Below, piece by piece: positions 11,234-20,693 of a DNA stretch of 64,000 nt. The translations under genes and the position numbers were made by a program. The first letter of the stretch is position 1. Every line of letters begins with the position of its first letter. Source of the DNA: Corallococcus sp. EGB (lineage in GTDB: Bacteria > Myxococcota > Myxococcia > Myxococcales > Myxococcaceae); assembly GCF_019968905.1 (NCBI RefSeq), contig NZ_CP079946.1:4092001-4156000 (forward strand). Reading direction: 5' to 3'. Below the pieces are notes generated by a model. The model was not told where the DNA came from. It ran no database searches and worked only from the letters and a program-made list of their open reading frames with translations.

Positions 11234-12145
11234 TCAGTGGCCCACGGACACGGTGATCTGCTGGATGCACGGGCCCGGCGGGAGATACACCGTTCCCACC
11301 ACGGTGATGGTGCCACCCGGCGCCAGCGCCCTGTCGAGCACCCCCCGGAACGGGAGCGTGCGGAAGATGATGGCGTAGGGGTTGCCCGGATCGTTCGGGC
11401 CCTTGTCATCCTCCGGGCTCCAGATGCCCCCCGCGGACGACGCGCTGGCGTGCCCCATGGCCACGGGAGTGCCTTCGCGCAGCGGGACGCTGCCCACGTT
11501 CTGGAGTGTGACGCTGACGCGGCGTGCCTCATACCCGGGGATCCGTGAGGGCGCGGGCTCCAGGGACGTCGCCACGGTGCGAAGCTGCGCATTCCGCTCG
11601 TCCGGCTGAAGGACTCGCAGCCAGAACCAGGGCGTCGGCTCGGGGGCCGACACGAGGCGCACCTGCTCGTGATCAAGGAAGGCGATCGTCAGGATGTGGT
11701 TCGCCCCCTCCCGGAAGGCGCTGGCCTCCGCCTCCGCGCGGATGGTGACGGACTGGCCGGGCCGCAGGGACGGGAGCCGGCCCTGGGTGAGCGTCTCCGT
11801 GCCCAGGATCGCGGTGGGATCATCAGGGAGGGTGAGCGACGAGGGATCCCGGTATCCGGCCGGGTCCACGGCCGCGTGGGACAACGTGAACACCGGCCCC
11901 GTGTCGATGATGCTGTCCGTGATGTTCACGGCGTCGAAGCTGATCTGGAACCCGCGGCCGACCTGCTGGATGTTCCAGTTGCGGATATCGACCTTCTGGA
12001 AGAGGCCGTTCTTGTTCCACCACCACCTCGGTGGAGTGCCGCACATCGGGGAGTCGAGCTCGTCGGCGTGGGCGGCGAGCGGGACGTGAATGAAGAACAA
12101 CGCTGCGAGCAATAGGAGGACTCGGGTTCTCAAGGGCAGCCTCAT
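11234..12145 (-). CDS. Secreted hypothetical protein
   Basis: 303 residues. The N-terminus MRLPLRTRVLLLLAALFF...AHA is a Sec signal peptide. The mature part is beta-rich, with two CARDB-like stretches (FQISFDAVNITDSIIDTGPV and RVSVTLQNVGSVPLREGTPV), the pattern of adhesion-like or immunoglobulin-like domains that use 'N-x-G' turns. The CARDB comparison is by eye and tentative. The upstream part of the open frame (to 12322) is discarded because it precedes the signal peptide. It is divergent from the rifampicin-phosphotransferase gene, and the dyad-repeat cluster lies in the shared upstream region. Confidence 0.7.
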   Translation of the reverse strand: MRLPLRTRVLLLLAALFFIHVPLAAHADELDSPMCGTPPRWWWNKNGLFQKVDIRNWNIQQVGRGFQISFDAVNITDSIIDTGPVFTLSHAAVDPAGYRDPSSLTLPDDPTAILGTETLTQGRLPSLRPGQSVTIRAEAEASAFREGANHILTIAFLDHEQVRLVSAPEPTPWFWLRVLQPDERNAQLRTVATSLEPAPSRIPGYEARRVSVTLQNVGSVPLREGTPVAMGHASASSAGGIWSPEDDKGPNDPGNPYAIIFRTLPFRGVLDRALAPGGTITVVGTVYLPPGPCIQQITVSVGH

Positions 12146-12257
12146 TGTCTGACCCGTCTTGAGGATGGGCGGGCACGCATTCCCTTGAGCAACCCGGGTG
12201 CCAACCCCGAAGCAGGGCGCTCGCCCTGTCACCGGGCTCCGTGGGCGTCCATGTCCC

Positions 12258-12320
12258 GCAAGGCTTGCATGTTGGCTCGCATCGACACGGCAAGGCTTGC
12301 GCATGCCCGGCAAACCTTGC
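12258..12320. repeat. Three GCAAG/CTTGC dyads upstream of rph
   Basis: GCAAGGCTTGC occurs at 12258-12268 and 12290-12300, and a variant GCAAACCTTGC at 12310-12320. The first two are perfect 5-base dyads around a single G, and copies one and three are followed directly by ATG. Centres are 32 and 20 bases apart, close to three and two helical turns, so the copies would lie on one face of the DNA. This is the arrangement of a cooperative operator. The cluster ends 81 bases before the chosen rph start, in the divergent region. Confidence 0.6.
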
Positions 12321-12401
12321 ATGGGTGGCGGGGCCTTCGCTGCGCTTCACTCCGGGGGGCAGGAGTGGAGTGCCGCCCTTGCCCGAGTGGGAGGTATGCG
12401 C

Positions 12402-15008
12402 ATGCGCTGCTACGTGTTGGGGTTCCACGAGATCGACCCGACGCAGGTCGCGGTCGTTGGCGGCAAGGGCGCGCATCTGGGGGCGCTTTCGAGGCTCGAA
12501 GGCATCCCCGTGCCGCCCGGCTTCTGCGTGACGACGGACGCCTTCCAGCGAATCCTGGCGGAAGCGCCGTCGATCGACGCGCTGCTCGATCCACTGTCGC
12601 GCCTGAAGCCAGCGGACCGGGAGCAGCTCCGCGCGCTCAGCGCCGAGGTCCGCCGCACCCTCGAAGAGACGGCCATCCCGGACGAGCTGGCGGCGGCGAT
12701 CACCGACGCGCTTGCTCAATCGGGTGCGCAGGCCGCCTACGCCGTGCGTTCGAGTGCGACGGCGGAGGACCTGCCGACGGCCTCCTTCGCGGGCCAGCAG
12801 GACACATACCTGAACGTCGTGGGGGCCGCGGCGATCCTCCAGCACGTCCGCCGGTGCTGGGCTTCGCTCTTCACCGAGCGGGCCGTGACCTATCGCCTGC
12901 GGAACGGCTTCGACCACCGGAAGGTCCGCATGGCGGTGGTCGTGCAGCGGATGGCCTTCCCGCAGGCGTCCGGCATCCTGTTCACGGCCGACCCTGTCAC
13001 CTCGAATCGGAAGATTGCCTCCGTGGAGGCCAGCTTCGGGCTCGGAGAGACACTGGTCTCCGGTCTGGTGAACGCGGACATCTACAAGGTGCGGGATGGC
13101 GAGCTCATCGACAGGACCATCGCCACCAAGCATCGGGCCATCCATGCCTTGCCGGGAGGGGGGACGCGCGAAGAGGCGATCGCGCCCGAGCGGCAGCAGC
13201 AGCCCGCGCTGACGGATGCGCAGGTCGTGCGGCTCGTGGAGCTGGGCCGGCGGATCGAAGCGCACTTCGGCCGGCCCCAGGACATCGAATGGTGTCTGAC
13301 CGACGACGGCTTCCAGTTCGTCCAGAGCCGGCCCATCACCACGCTGTTCCCCATTCCCGCGGCTGGCGACGGGGAGAACCACGTCTACCTCTCCGTGGGT
13401 CATCAGCAGATGATGACTGACGCCATGAAGCCCCTGGGACTCTCCCTGTTCCAGCTGACGGCCTTGCGGCCGATGTACGAGGCCGGCGGGAGGTTGTTCG
13501 TCGACGTCACCCAGGCCCTGGCTTCACCTGCGATCCGCGCGGGCCTGCTGGAGATGATGGAGAAATCCGATCCGCTGTTCCGGGACGCGCTTCAGATCCT
13601 GCTCAACCGTGGCGATTTCATCCGGCCGCTCCCGGACGCGAGCCCTGGCCGGCTCCCGGCGGGTGCCGGGTCTTCTCCAATCGAGGCCGATCCGGCCATC
13701 GTCGACGCACTGATCGCACGCACCCAGGCGTCCCTCGCCGCCTTGAAGCGCGACATCCAGACGAAGACCGGCTCGGCGCTGTTCGACTTCATCCAGGAGG
13801 ACATCCAGGAGCTGAAGCGGCTGTTGCTCGAACCGAAGAGCCATCAAGCGATCATGGCGGCGATCGATGCCACCTGGTGGCTCAACGAGAAGCTGCGCGC
13901 GTGGCTGGGCGAGAAGAACGCGGCCGACACGCTCACGCAGTCCGCTCCCAACAACGTCACATCGGAGATGGGGCTCGCGCTCCTGGATGTCGCGGACGTG
14001 GTCCGCCCGCATCCGGAGGTGGTGGCTTTCCTGCGGCAGGTCGATGCCGACGGCTTCGACGGAGACCTCCTGGACGCGTTGTCCCGGCTCCCGGGCGGGC
14101 AGGAAGCGCGAGACGCCTTCCAGGGCTACCTCGACAAGTACGGCATGCGCTGTGTGGGGGAGATTGACATCACGAAGACGCGTTGGAGCGAGCGTCCCGC
14201 CACGCTCGTGCCCATCCTCCTCGGCAACATCCAGGGCTTCGAGCCGGGCGCTGGCGCGCGGCGCTTCGAGCAGGGGCGTCAGGCGGCCTGGAAGAAGGAA
14301 CAGGAGGTGCTGGAGCGCCTTCGGGCCTTGCCGGAGGGCGGGGCGAAGGCCGAAGAGACGAAGCGGATGATCGACCGCGTCCGGACCTTCATCGGGTACC
14401 GGGAGTATCCGAAGTACGGAATCATCAACCGTTACTTCATCTACAAGCAGGCCCTGCTGGGAGAGGCCGAGCGGCTCGTGCAGGCCCACGTGCTGCGCGA
14501 GAAGGAGGACAGCTTCTTCCTCACGCTCCAGGAGCTCCACGAGGTCGTGCGCACGAACCGGGTGGATGACGCGCTCATCCGCCAGCGCAAGGACACGTTC
14601 CGGTCATACCAGGCGCTCACGCCGCCCCGGGTGCTCACGTCGGATGGAGAGGCCATCAACGGGGCCTACCGGCGCGACGACCTGCCGGCCGGCGCGCTGG
14701 TCGGTCTGGCGGTCTCCGGGGGGCTCATCGAGGGGCGGGCGCGCGTCATCCTGGACATGGCGGACGCGGACCTCGAAGCGGGCGACATCCTGGTCACCGC
14801 CTACACGGATCCCAGCTGGACGCCGCTGTTCGTCGCGATCAAGGGCCTGGTGACGGAGGTCGGTGGCCTCATGACCCACGGTGCGGTGATCGCGCGGGAG
14901 TACGGCCTGCCGGCCGTCGTGGGCGTGGAGCAGGCGACCCGGCGCATCCGCGACGGACAGCGGATCCGCGTTCATGGGACGGAGGGCTACATCGAGCTGC
15001 TGTCATAG
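12402..15008 (+). CDS. rph: Rifampicin phosphotransferase-like PEP-utilising enzyme
   Basis: 868 residues, the size of Listeria RPH (about 867). Domains are in the RPH order. First is an ATP-binding PPDK-N domain (VGGKGAHLGALSRL; AVRSSATAEDLPTASFAGQQ; FTADPVTSN; GLGETLVSGLVN; DIEWCLTDDGFQFVQSRPIT). A helical rifamycin-binding domain follows. Last is a swivelling His domain, MTHGAVIAREYGLPAVVGV, with predicted phospho-His826. RPH uses ATP to phosphorylate rifamycins (AMP and Pi released). ATG 12402 is preferred because GGAGG lies seven bases upstream; ATG 12396 is also possible. Related PEP-synthase-like enzymes of other function exist, so antibiotic inactivation is probable but unproven. The dyad cluster upstream may mediate induction. 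Confidence 0.85.
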   Translation: MRCYVLGFHEIDPTQVAVVGGKGAHLGALSRLEGIPVPPGFCVTTDAFQRILAEAPSIDALLDPLSRLKPADREQLRALSAEVRRTLEETAIPDELAAAITDALAQSGAQAAYAVRSSATAEDLPTASFAGQQDTYLNVVGAAAILQHVRRCWASLFTERAVTYRLRNGFDHRKVRMAVVVQRMAFPQASGILFTADPVTSNRKIASVEASFGLGETLVSGLVNADIYKVRDGELIDRTIATKHRAIHALPGGGTREEAIAPERQQQPALTDAQVVRLVELGRRIEAHFGRPQDIEWCLTDDGFQFVQSRPITTLFPIPAAGDGENHVYLSVGHQQMMTDAMKPLGLSLFQLTALRPMYEAGGRLFVDVTQALASPAIRAGLLEMMEKSDPLFRDALQILLNRGDFIRPLPDASPGRLPAGAGSSPIEADPAIVDALIARTQASLAALKRDIQTKTGSALFDFIQEDIQELKRLLLEPKSHQAIMAAIDATWWLNEKLRAWLGEKNAADTLTQSAPNNVTSEMGLALLDVADVVRPHPEVVAFLRQVDADGFDGDLLDALSRLPGGQEARDAFQGYLDKYGMRCVGEIDITKTRWSERPATLVPILLGNIQGFEPGAGARRFEQGRQAAWKKEQEVLERLRALPEGGAKAEETKRMIDRVRTFIGYREYPKYGIINRYFIYKQALLGEAERLVQAHVLREKEDSFFLTLQELHEVVRTNRVDDALIRQRKDTFRSYQALTPPRVLTSDGEAINGAYRRDDLPAGALVGLAVSGGLIEGRARVILDMADADLEAGDILVTAYTDPSWTPLFVAIKGLVTEVGGLMTHGAVIAREYGLPAVVGVEQATRRIRDGQRIRVHGTEGYIELLS

Positions 15009-15161
15009 CCACGAGGCTGCCCGCCGTGGTATTGGCGCCGCAGCCACCCGACACTCCCGATGGCGGCGCGACGTCTCGTCGTGACCGTAGGGGTGTCCTC
15101 GGGTGGCTTTGCTCAACCGTTGCCTCCCGAGCTTCAACCACGTTGTCGCCGGAGGCACCCC

Positions 15162-16184
15162 ATGAGCACGTCCGAGCTCCCCCTGCTCGAGTTCGTCCTG
15201 TCGAACTACAAGAACTTCAACGCCCGCGCCACGCGCGACGCGCTGCTGTCGTACTGGCAGCACGTCTCCAGCGGAGGCCGGATGTTCTGGAGCGTCGCGG
15301 GCGCGATGTCGTCCGCGCAGCTGGGCATCACCCTGGCCCCCGCCATCCGCGCGGGGCTCATCCACGGCCTGTCGGTGACGGGCGCGAACCTGGAGGAGTC
15401 GCTCTTCCGGCTCGTCGCGCATGACTCCTACAAGGACTTCCCGGAGTACCGCTACTTCACCAAGCAGGACGACACGCGCATCCTGGAGCAGCGGATGCGG
15501 CGGGTCACCGACACGAGCATCCCCGAGGACGAGGCGTTCCGCGCGGTGGAGAAGATCGTCGTCCCGATGTGGAAGGGCGCCTCCGAGCGGGGCGAGCGGC
15601 GCTTCTGGCACGAGTACTTCTACGACATCGTCCTGGCGCTGGAGCCGTCCGCGTACGAGGGCAACCCCGAGGACTGCTGGCTGCTGGAGGCGGCGAAGCG
15701 CCGGCTGCCCATCGTCGTCCCCGGCTACGAGGACTCGACGTTCGGCAACATCTTCGCGTCCTACGTGAAGACAGGCGAATGCAACGCGAGCATCGCCAAG
15801 TCCGGCATCGAATACATGGCTGACTTCTACGATCGCTACGCGGAGCTCTCCGCGGGGCAGGGCGTCGGCTTCTTCCAGATTGGCGGCGGCATCGCCGGCG
15901 ACTTCCCCATCTGCGTGGTCCCGTCCACGAAGTACGACCTGCAGAAGCCGGTGAAGCCGTGGGCCTACTTCTGCCAGATCAGCGATTCGACGACGTCCTA
16001 CGGCTCGTACTCGGGCGCCACGCCCAACGAGAAGATCACCTGGGACAAGCTGACCGAAACGACGCCGATGTTCGTCATCGAATCGGACGCCACCATCGTC
16101 GCTCCGCTCATCCTCCGCGCGCTGCTGGAGTGCCACGCCAGGCCGGAGGCGGCGAACGCGCTCATCGCGAAGCCCCGCCGCTAG
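15162..16184 (+). CDS. Deoxyhypusine synthase-like protein (bacterial clade)
   Basis: 340 residues with the DHS/homospermidine-synthase fold. It carries the NAD-site glycine run (QIGGGIAGDFPICVVPS) and the segment SYSGATPNEKITWDKL, which lines up with the DHS SGA-x-P-x-E...W-x-K motif and keeps the active-site lysine (Lys296 here). In eukaryotes and archaea DHS transfers an aminobutyl group from spermidine to eIF5A. Bacteria lack eIF5A, and bacterial homologues are thought to make other polyamine products. GGAGG sits seven bases before the ATG at 15162, so the longer frame is rejected. It follows rph by 153 bases on the same strand, without an obvious terminator. Confidence 0.88.
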   Translation: MSTSELPLLEFVLSNYKNFNARATRDALLSYWQHVSSGGRMFWSVAGAMSSAQLGITLAPAIRAGLIHGLSVTGANLEESLFRLVAHDSYKDFPEYRYFTKQDDTRILEQRMRRVTDTSIPEDEAFRAVEKIVVPMWKGASERGERRFWHEYFYDIVLALEPSAYEGNPEDCWLLEAAKRRLPIVVPGYEDSTFGNIFASYVKTGECNASIAKSGIEYMADFYDRYAELSAGQGVGFFQIGGGIAGDFPICVVPSTKYDLQKPVKPWAYFCQISDSTTSYGSYSGATPNEKITWDKLTETTPMFVIESDATIVAPLILRALLECHARPEAANALIAKPRR

Positions 16185-16496
16185 CCACCTCATGCACCCG
16201 ACGCGGATACGCCGGGCGACCGGAACCACTGGAGCCCGACGTATCCGGCGTGCTCGTGGGCGTGGCGGCGATGGGGCGCTCGGACATGAGCGCTGGTCCA
16301 ATCCCCTGGATGGCTCCCGCGTGCTGACACCGGCGCGGTGACGCGTCCATCACGCCGGGGGCCACGATTCCACCGGTGTGTCGTGTACTCGCCCCCGCGG
16401 CATGCCCGGCTGGACTTGGAGGAATGGAGCTCGCCCCGCCGACGGTATGCTGCCCCGTGGATTCTCATGGGGCATCGACCCCGAAGGAGCGCTGGC
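16185..16496. other. 312-base intergenic region
   Basis: No convincing gene. An imperfect inverted repeat at about 16204-16248 (GGATACG...CGTATCC with GCCCG/CGGGC extensions and one bulge) may terminate the DHS-like transcript. The rest should hold the promoter of the amylase lipoprotein gene. A GAAGGAG ribosome-binding site ends eight bases before the ATG at 16497. Confidence 0.4.
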
Positions 16497-18716
16497 ATGC
16501 ATTGGCGGAAGTCCCTGCTCACGCTGGCCATGGCGGGTGTCCTGGCCGCCTGCCAGGGCGAGGGCGGTGGAGGCGATGGAGGAACCCAGCCGCCGCCCCC
16601 GGCGGATGGGGGTGTGGATGCAGGCGTGGTGGATGCGGGTGTCGACGCTGGCACGGGCGATGGCGGCGTGGACGCGGGGATGGATGCAGGCGCGCCGTAC
16701 ACCGCGAGCGTCACCGTCGCCGCGACACGGACCGACAGCCGCCTGGCCTGCTTCAAGGGCAACGGCGAACCCGAGTGCAACCTCCGCCTCTACCAGGTGA
16801 TGGTCGAGGCCTTCGTCGACGGCGACAGCACCGCGGATTACAACACCGGCTACGGCACCAGCCATCACAAGGGCGACCTGCAAGGCATCATCAACAGCCT
16901 CGACGCCATCCAGTCGACGGGCGTCAACGCCCTCTGGCTGACCCCCATCTTCACGAGCGTGCCCGTGAGCGGCCAGGACGACTGGGCCAGCCGGCTCGAT
17001 GCCACGGGCTATTTCGCCTCGGACTACTTCAACGTCGATCCGAAGTTCGGCACCAACGCCAAGCTGAAGGAGCTGGTGGAGCGCGCCCATGCCCGCGGGA
17101 TGTATGTCTTCCTGGACGGCGTGTTCGGCCACTTCAAGGTCAATGCCAGTGATTACGCCTCGCCGCAGGGCCGCACGCTCTCCACCACGGGGCAGCAGGG
17201 CGGCACCGGGCGGGCGGCCGTGTATCCGGACGACCTCGACTTCTTCAAGGAGGTCGCCACGCACTGGGTGACCGAATACAAGATCGACGGCTGGCGCGTG
17301 GATCAGGCCGCTCAGGTTCCGGTCCAGTACTGGGACGACCTGCGGACCGCCGTCGCCGGTGCCGCGGCGGACGTGAGCTACACGAACGCGGCCGGGCAGA
17401 CGGTCCATCCGCTGGGATACATGGTGGCGGAGATCTGGAGCGGGCCGGCGGACATCGCCAGCCACGGCTTTGGCACCGCCGCGAGCCCCGCGCTGCTGTC
17501 CGCGTTCGACTTCCCGATGCGCTACAGCCTGGTGCAGACCCTGGCCGTCGAGGAGTCCGGCACGGGGAACCGCGCGGCGAGCAACCTCCAGGCCGGGTAT
17601 CAGAACCAGCTGGCGTATCCAGCCCACGCGATGCCCAACCTGATGCTGACGAACCACGACCTGGTCCGCTTCGGCGATCTCCTCCAGCGAGGAGGCCTGG
17701 CGGAGCCCCAGGACGGCGCCTGGTGGGCGCGGCACAAGGCCGCCTTCAGCTTCATGGCCGACTACAGCGGCCCCATCACCCTCTACTACGGCGACGAGGT
17801 CGGACAGGAACTGCCAGGCTTCGCGGCCAAGGAGGACAACGCGACCTGTGCCGTCCGGGGCGTCTGCGACGACCATGTGTCCCGGACCTCCGCTATCGTG
17901 GAAGGGATTCCGACCACGGTGGGGGCGCCCGCCACGGTGCTGACGCCCGCGCAGGCGGACCTGAAGCACTACGTCGCTTCCCTGATGGCGCTGCGCGATG
18001 CCCACCCGGCGCTGGCGAATGGCAGCCGGACGCACATCTACTCGGATGACAGCGTCTACGTCGACCGCAAGGACACGGGCACCGACCACGTCTTGTATGT
18101 GTTGAACGCGAAGGCGACTCCCGCGGTCATCACCGTGGCCGGGACGGCCATTGGCAGCGCGGGCGCCCTCGTCGCCCTGCTGGGAGGCACCGATGTGGCC
18201 CTCTCGGATGGCCAGTATGTGATTGCGCTGAGGCCGTACGAGGGCCGGTTCTTCGTCATCGCCTCGCCCACCGCCGACGGACCGCAGACCGGCCCGGGAG
18301 GCGGGCTCTCCGGCCAGGGACCGCTGGCCCGTTGCGACGCTCCGACGGTCGACGGGGCCGGTCCTCTCGGCAAGGAGCTCTTCATCCGGGGGAGCTATGT
18401 CGGTGGGGACAACTTCGGTGCGACGCCCGCCAGCCGCCGCTTCGCCTACAAGGGCGACAACATCTACCAGGTGGTGGTCAACGAGCCGGACGTCACCGCC
18501 TATACCTTCAAGTTCGCCAGCGCGGACTGGTCGACGGAGCTCGCGGTGTTGGACGCGGCCCCGGTGGTGATTGCCTCGGAGCAGCCGATGTCGCGCGCCG
18601 CGGGCCCCGGCAAGGAGTCCTCCATCGCCATCCCGGAGGCCGGCAATTACGTGTTCAGCTTCCGCATCAATGCCACGAACGATGGCGGGGAGCTGATGGT
18701 CAGCAAGTGCCCCTGA
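16497..18716 (+). CDS. GH13 alpha-amylase-family lipoprotein
   Basis: 739 residues. The lipoprotein signal ends in LAAC (Cys19), then a D-A-G-V repeat linker (VDAGVVDAGVDAG), then a GH13 barrel. Region I reads VFLDGVFGHF, region II GWRVDQA (nucleophile Asp), region III VAEIW (acid/base Glu) and region IV LTNHD. A beta-sandwich follows, plus a ~120-residue C-terminal module (VVVNEPDVTAYTFKFASADW) resembling starch-binding SusE/F-type or CBM domains. It should hydrolyse alpha-glucans at the cell surface. Region I has DGVFGH where most enzymes have D-x-V-x-N-H, so the conserved Asn is replaced. The neighbouring GH15 and dehydrogenase genes fit alpha-glucan or glucose use. Confidence 0.9.
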   Translation: MHWRKSLLTLAMAGVLAACQGEGGGGDGGTQPPPPADGGVDAGVVDAGVDAGTGDGGVDAGMDAGAPYTASVTVAATRTDSRLACFKGNGEPECNLRLYQVMVEAFVDGDSTADYNTGYGTSHHKGDLQGIINSLDAIQSTGVNALWLTPIFTSVPVSGQDDWASRLDATGYFASDYFNVDPKFGTNAKLKELVERAHARGMYVFLDGVFGHFKVNASDYASPQGRTLSTTGQQGGTGRAAVYPDDLDFFKEVATHWVTEYKIDGWRVDQAAQVPVQYWDDLRTAVAGAAADVSYTNAAGQTVHPLGYMVAEIWSGPADIASHGFGTAASPALLSAFDFPMRYSLVQTLAVEESGTGNRAASNLQAGYQNQLAYPAHAMPNLMLTNHDLVRFGDLLQRGGLAEPQDGAWWARHKAAFSFMADYSGPITLYYGDEVGQELPGFAAKEDNATCAVRGVCDDHVSRTSAIVEGIPTTVGAPATVLTPAQADLKHYVASLMALRDAHPALANGSRTHIYSDDSVYVDRKDTGTDHVLYVLNAKATPAVITVAGTAIGSAGALVALLGGTDVALSDGQYVIALRPYEGRFFVIASPTADGPQTGPGGGLSGQGPLARCDAPTVDGAGPLGKELFIRGSYVGGDNFGATPASRRFAYKGDNIYQVVVNEPDVTAYTFKFASADWSTELAVLDAAPVVIASEQPMSRAAGPGKESSIAIPEAGNYVFSFRINATNDGGELMVSKCP

Positions 18717-18735
18717 CGCGCTGACACGCCGAGGC

Positions 18736-18770
18736 GCGCGGGTGCGGTCCTGCCCGCGCACCGCTCTTTT
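18736..18770. terminator. Hairpin between convergent GH13 and GH15 genes
   Basis: Seven-base GC arms (18736-18742 and 18753-18759) with a 10-base loop, followed by ACCGCTCTTTT. On the plus strand this is a plausible intrinsic terminator for the amylase gene. Confidence 0.5.
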
Positions 18771-18776
18771 GCGCGC

Positions 18777-20621
18777 CTAATGCAGGCTCGCGGCGACCCT
18801 GGCGGCGAACGACACGTCGCGTCCTGCCCGCTTCGCCTCGAGCAGCACGGCGCTGTTGATGAGGCCGACGTGGGAGAACGCCTGCGGGAAGTTGCCGAGC
18901 TGGCGGCGCAGCCCGGGGTGGTACTCCTCGGCCAGCAGGCCCAGGTCGTTCCGGACGGAGATGAGGCGCTGGAACAGCGCCTCCGCCTCTTCGAGTCGGC
19001 CCGCCATGATGTAGTTGTCCACGAGCCAGAAGCTGCAGATGAGGAACGTGGCCTCGTTGCCCGCCAGCCCGTCCACGCCCGTCTCCGTCGAGTAGCGCTC
19101 CACGAACCCATCCCAGGTGAGGCCCATCTCGATGGCGGCGACGGTGCCCTGCATGCGCGGGTCATCCGCGGGCAGGAAGCCCATGTGAGGCATCAGGAGC
19201 ACGCTCGCGTCGAGCGCGTCCGAGCCGTAGGACTGCGTGAAGGCGTTCAGGCGTGGATTGAAGGCGCGCGACAGGATGTCGGCGCGGATCTCCTCGCGCA
19301 GCGCGCGCCAGCGGTTCAGGCGCTGCCTCAGCTTCTCCGGCGCGTTGGCGCCGAACTCCTCGATGAAGCGGACGCCTCGATCCACCGCCACCCACGCCAT
19401 CAGCTTCGAGTGCGTGAAGTGGAGGTGTTGCTTGCTGCGGATTTCCCAGATGCCCTCGTCCGGGCGCTGCCAGCGCGTCTCCATGAAGTCGACGAGCACC
19501 CTCAGCATGTCCCAGGGGAGCGAGCCCTCCTCCGGCATCCCGTACACGCGCGCCTCATACATGGCGTTCAGCGTCTCGCCGTAGATGTCGAGCTGGAACT
19601 GATCGTACGCGGCATTCCCGATGCGCACCGGCCTCGACTCCTCGTAGCCGGGGAGCCAGGGCAGCGCGACCTCGGTGAGGCGGTGCTCGCCGGCGACGCC
19701 GTACATGATCTGCGCCTGGGCCGGGGCGCCGGCCACGGCCCGCAGCAGCCAGTCGCGCCAGGCGCGCGCCTCGTCGAGGTAGCCTCCCCGCATCAGCGCT
19801 TCGATCGTGAGGGACGCATCGCGAAGCCAGCAGTAGCGGTAGTCCCAGTTGCGGACCCCGCCGAGCTCCTCGGGGAGCGACGTGGTGGGCGCCGCGACGA
19901 TGCCGCCGGTCGGCTCGTAGGTGAGCGCCTTCAGGGTGATGAGCGAGCGCACCACGGCGTCGCGATAGGGCCCCTCGTACCGGCAGCGGCTGGCCCATTC
20001 GCGCCAGTGCCGCTCGGTCCGCACCAGGTCCCGCTCCGCATCGATGGAGTGCCCCGGCGCGGGCCGGTGCGACTCATAGAACGTCAGGGAGAAGGGGAGC
20101 CGCTCGCCTGCGCGGATGACGAAGTCCGCTTCCAGGCGCGCCGCGTCCCAGTCCGGTGTGAAGGGGACCGAGCTGCTGTAGGAGAGCGCGTCCGGACCCG
20201 AGGTCAGGGTGGCGTGGCGGCCTTCGCATTGGATCCACGGCGTCAGCTTGCCGTAGGCGAAGCGCACGCGGAGGTCCGCATGCATCGGGACCTCCCCTTC
20301 GAGTCCCTCGACGATGCGGATGATGTCGTGCTCGACCTCTCCCGGAGGCATGAAGTCGATGACGCGCGCCTTGCCGGCATCGCAGGTGATCTCCCGCTCC
20401 AACACCAGCGTCTCCGGCCGGTAGCGCTGCTGGACGGACCGGACCGGCGCCGAGGGCCGGAGGCTCCAGTAGCCGTGCTCCTTGGTCCCGAGCAGCCTGG
20501 CGAAGCAGGCATCGGAGTCGATGCGCGGCAGGCACATCCAGTCGATGGACCCGCTGCGGGACACCAGTGCGATGGTCGTCTGGTCGCCGATGAGACCGTA
20601 GTGCTCGAGGGGGGAGGACAT
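18777..20621 (-). CDS. GH15 glucoamylase/trehalase-family hydrolase
   Basis: 614 residues with the GH15 two-part layout: an N-terminal beta-sandwich (HYGLIGDQTTIALVSRSGSIDWMCLPR) and an (alpha/alpha)6 barrel from about residue 215. Active-site blocks are GGVRNWDYRYCWLRDASLT, and near the C-terminus GLTWDGFVERYSTETGVDGL with GNEATFLICSFW (candidate catalytic base Glu). The family includes glucoamylases, glucodextranases and bacterial or archaeal trehalases; length and sequence style fit the last group as well as glucoamylase. No signal peptide is present, so it acts in the cytoplasm. The ATG is preceded by GGGGGAGG at good spacing in this strand. Confidence 0.92.
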   Translation of the reverse strand: MSSPLEHYGLIGDQTTIALVSRSGSIDWMCLPRIDSDACFARLLGTKEHGYWSLRPSAPVRSVQQRYRPETLVLEREITCDAGKARVIDFMPPGEVEHDIIRIVEGLEGEVPMHADLRVRFAYGKLTPWIQCEGRHATLTSGPDALSYSSSVPFTPDWDAARLEADFVIRAGERLPFSLTFYESHRPAPGHSIDAERDLVRTERHWREWASRCRYEGPYRDAVVRSLITLKALTYEPTGGIVAAPTTSLPEELGGVRNWDYRYCWLRDASLTIEALMRGGYLDEARAWRDWLLRAVAGAPAQAQIMYGVAGEHRLTEVALPWLPGYEESRPVRIGNAAYDQFQLDIYGETLNAMYEARVYGMPEEGSLPWDMLRVLVDFMETRWQRPDEGIWEIRSKQHLHFTHSKLMAWVAVDRGVRFIEEFGANAPEKLRQRLNRWRALREEIRADILSRAFNPRLNAFTQSYGSDALDASVLLMPHMGFLPADDPRMQGTVAAIEMGLTWDGFVERYSTETGVDGLAGNEATFLICSFWLVDNYIMAGRLEEAEALFQRLISVRNDLGLLAEEYHPGLRRQLGNFPQAFSHVGLINSAVLLEAKRAGRDVSFAARVAASLH

Positions 20622-20693
20622 GCCCGGAAGTTGGGATGTGCCACCGTCCCACGCAACGCCGCGCCGCAGACTGCCCGGCCGGAGGAGGGAGCC

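Noticed and set aside
12258-12320. Exact match to the actinobacterial rifamycin-associated element
   Set aside because: Half-sites are in the opposite order and the GC flanks are missing; kept only as an unexplained dyad cluster.
16350-18761. 803-residue open frame on the minus strand
   Set aside because: Antisense of the GH13 lipoprotein; composition is not protein-like.
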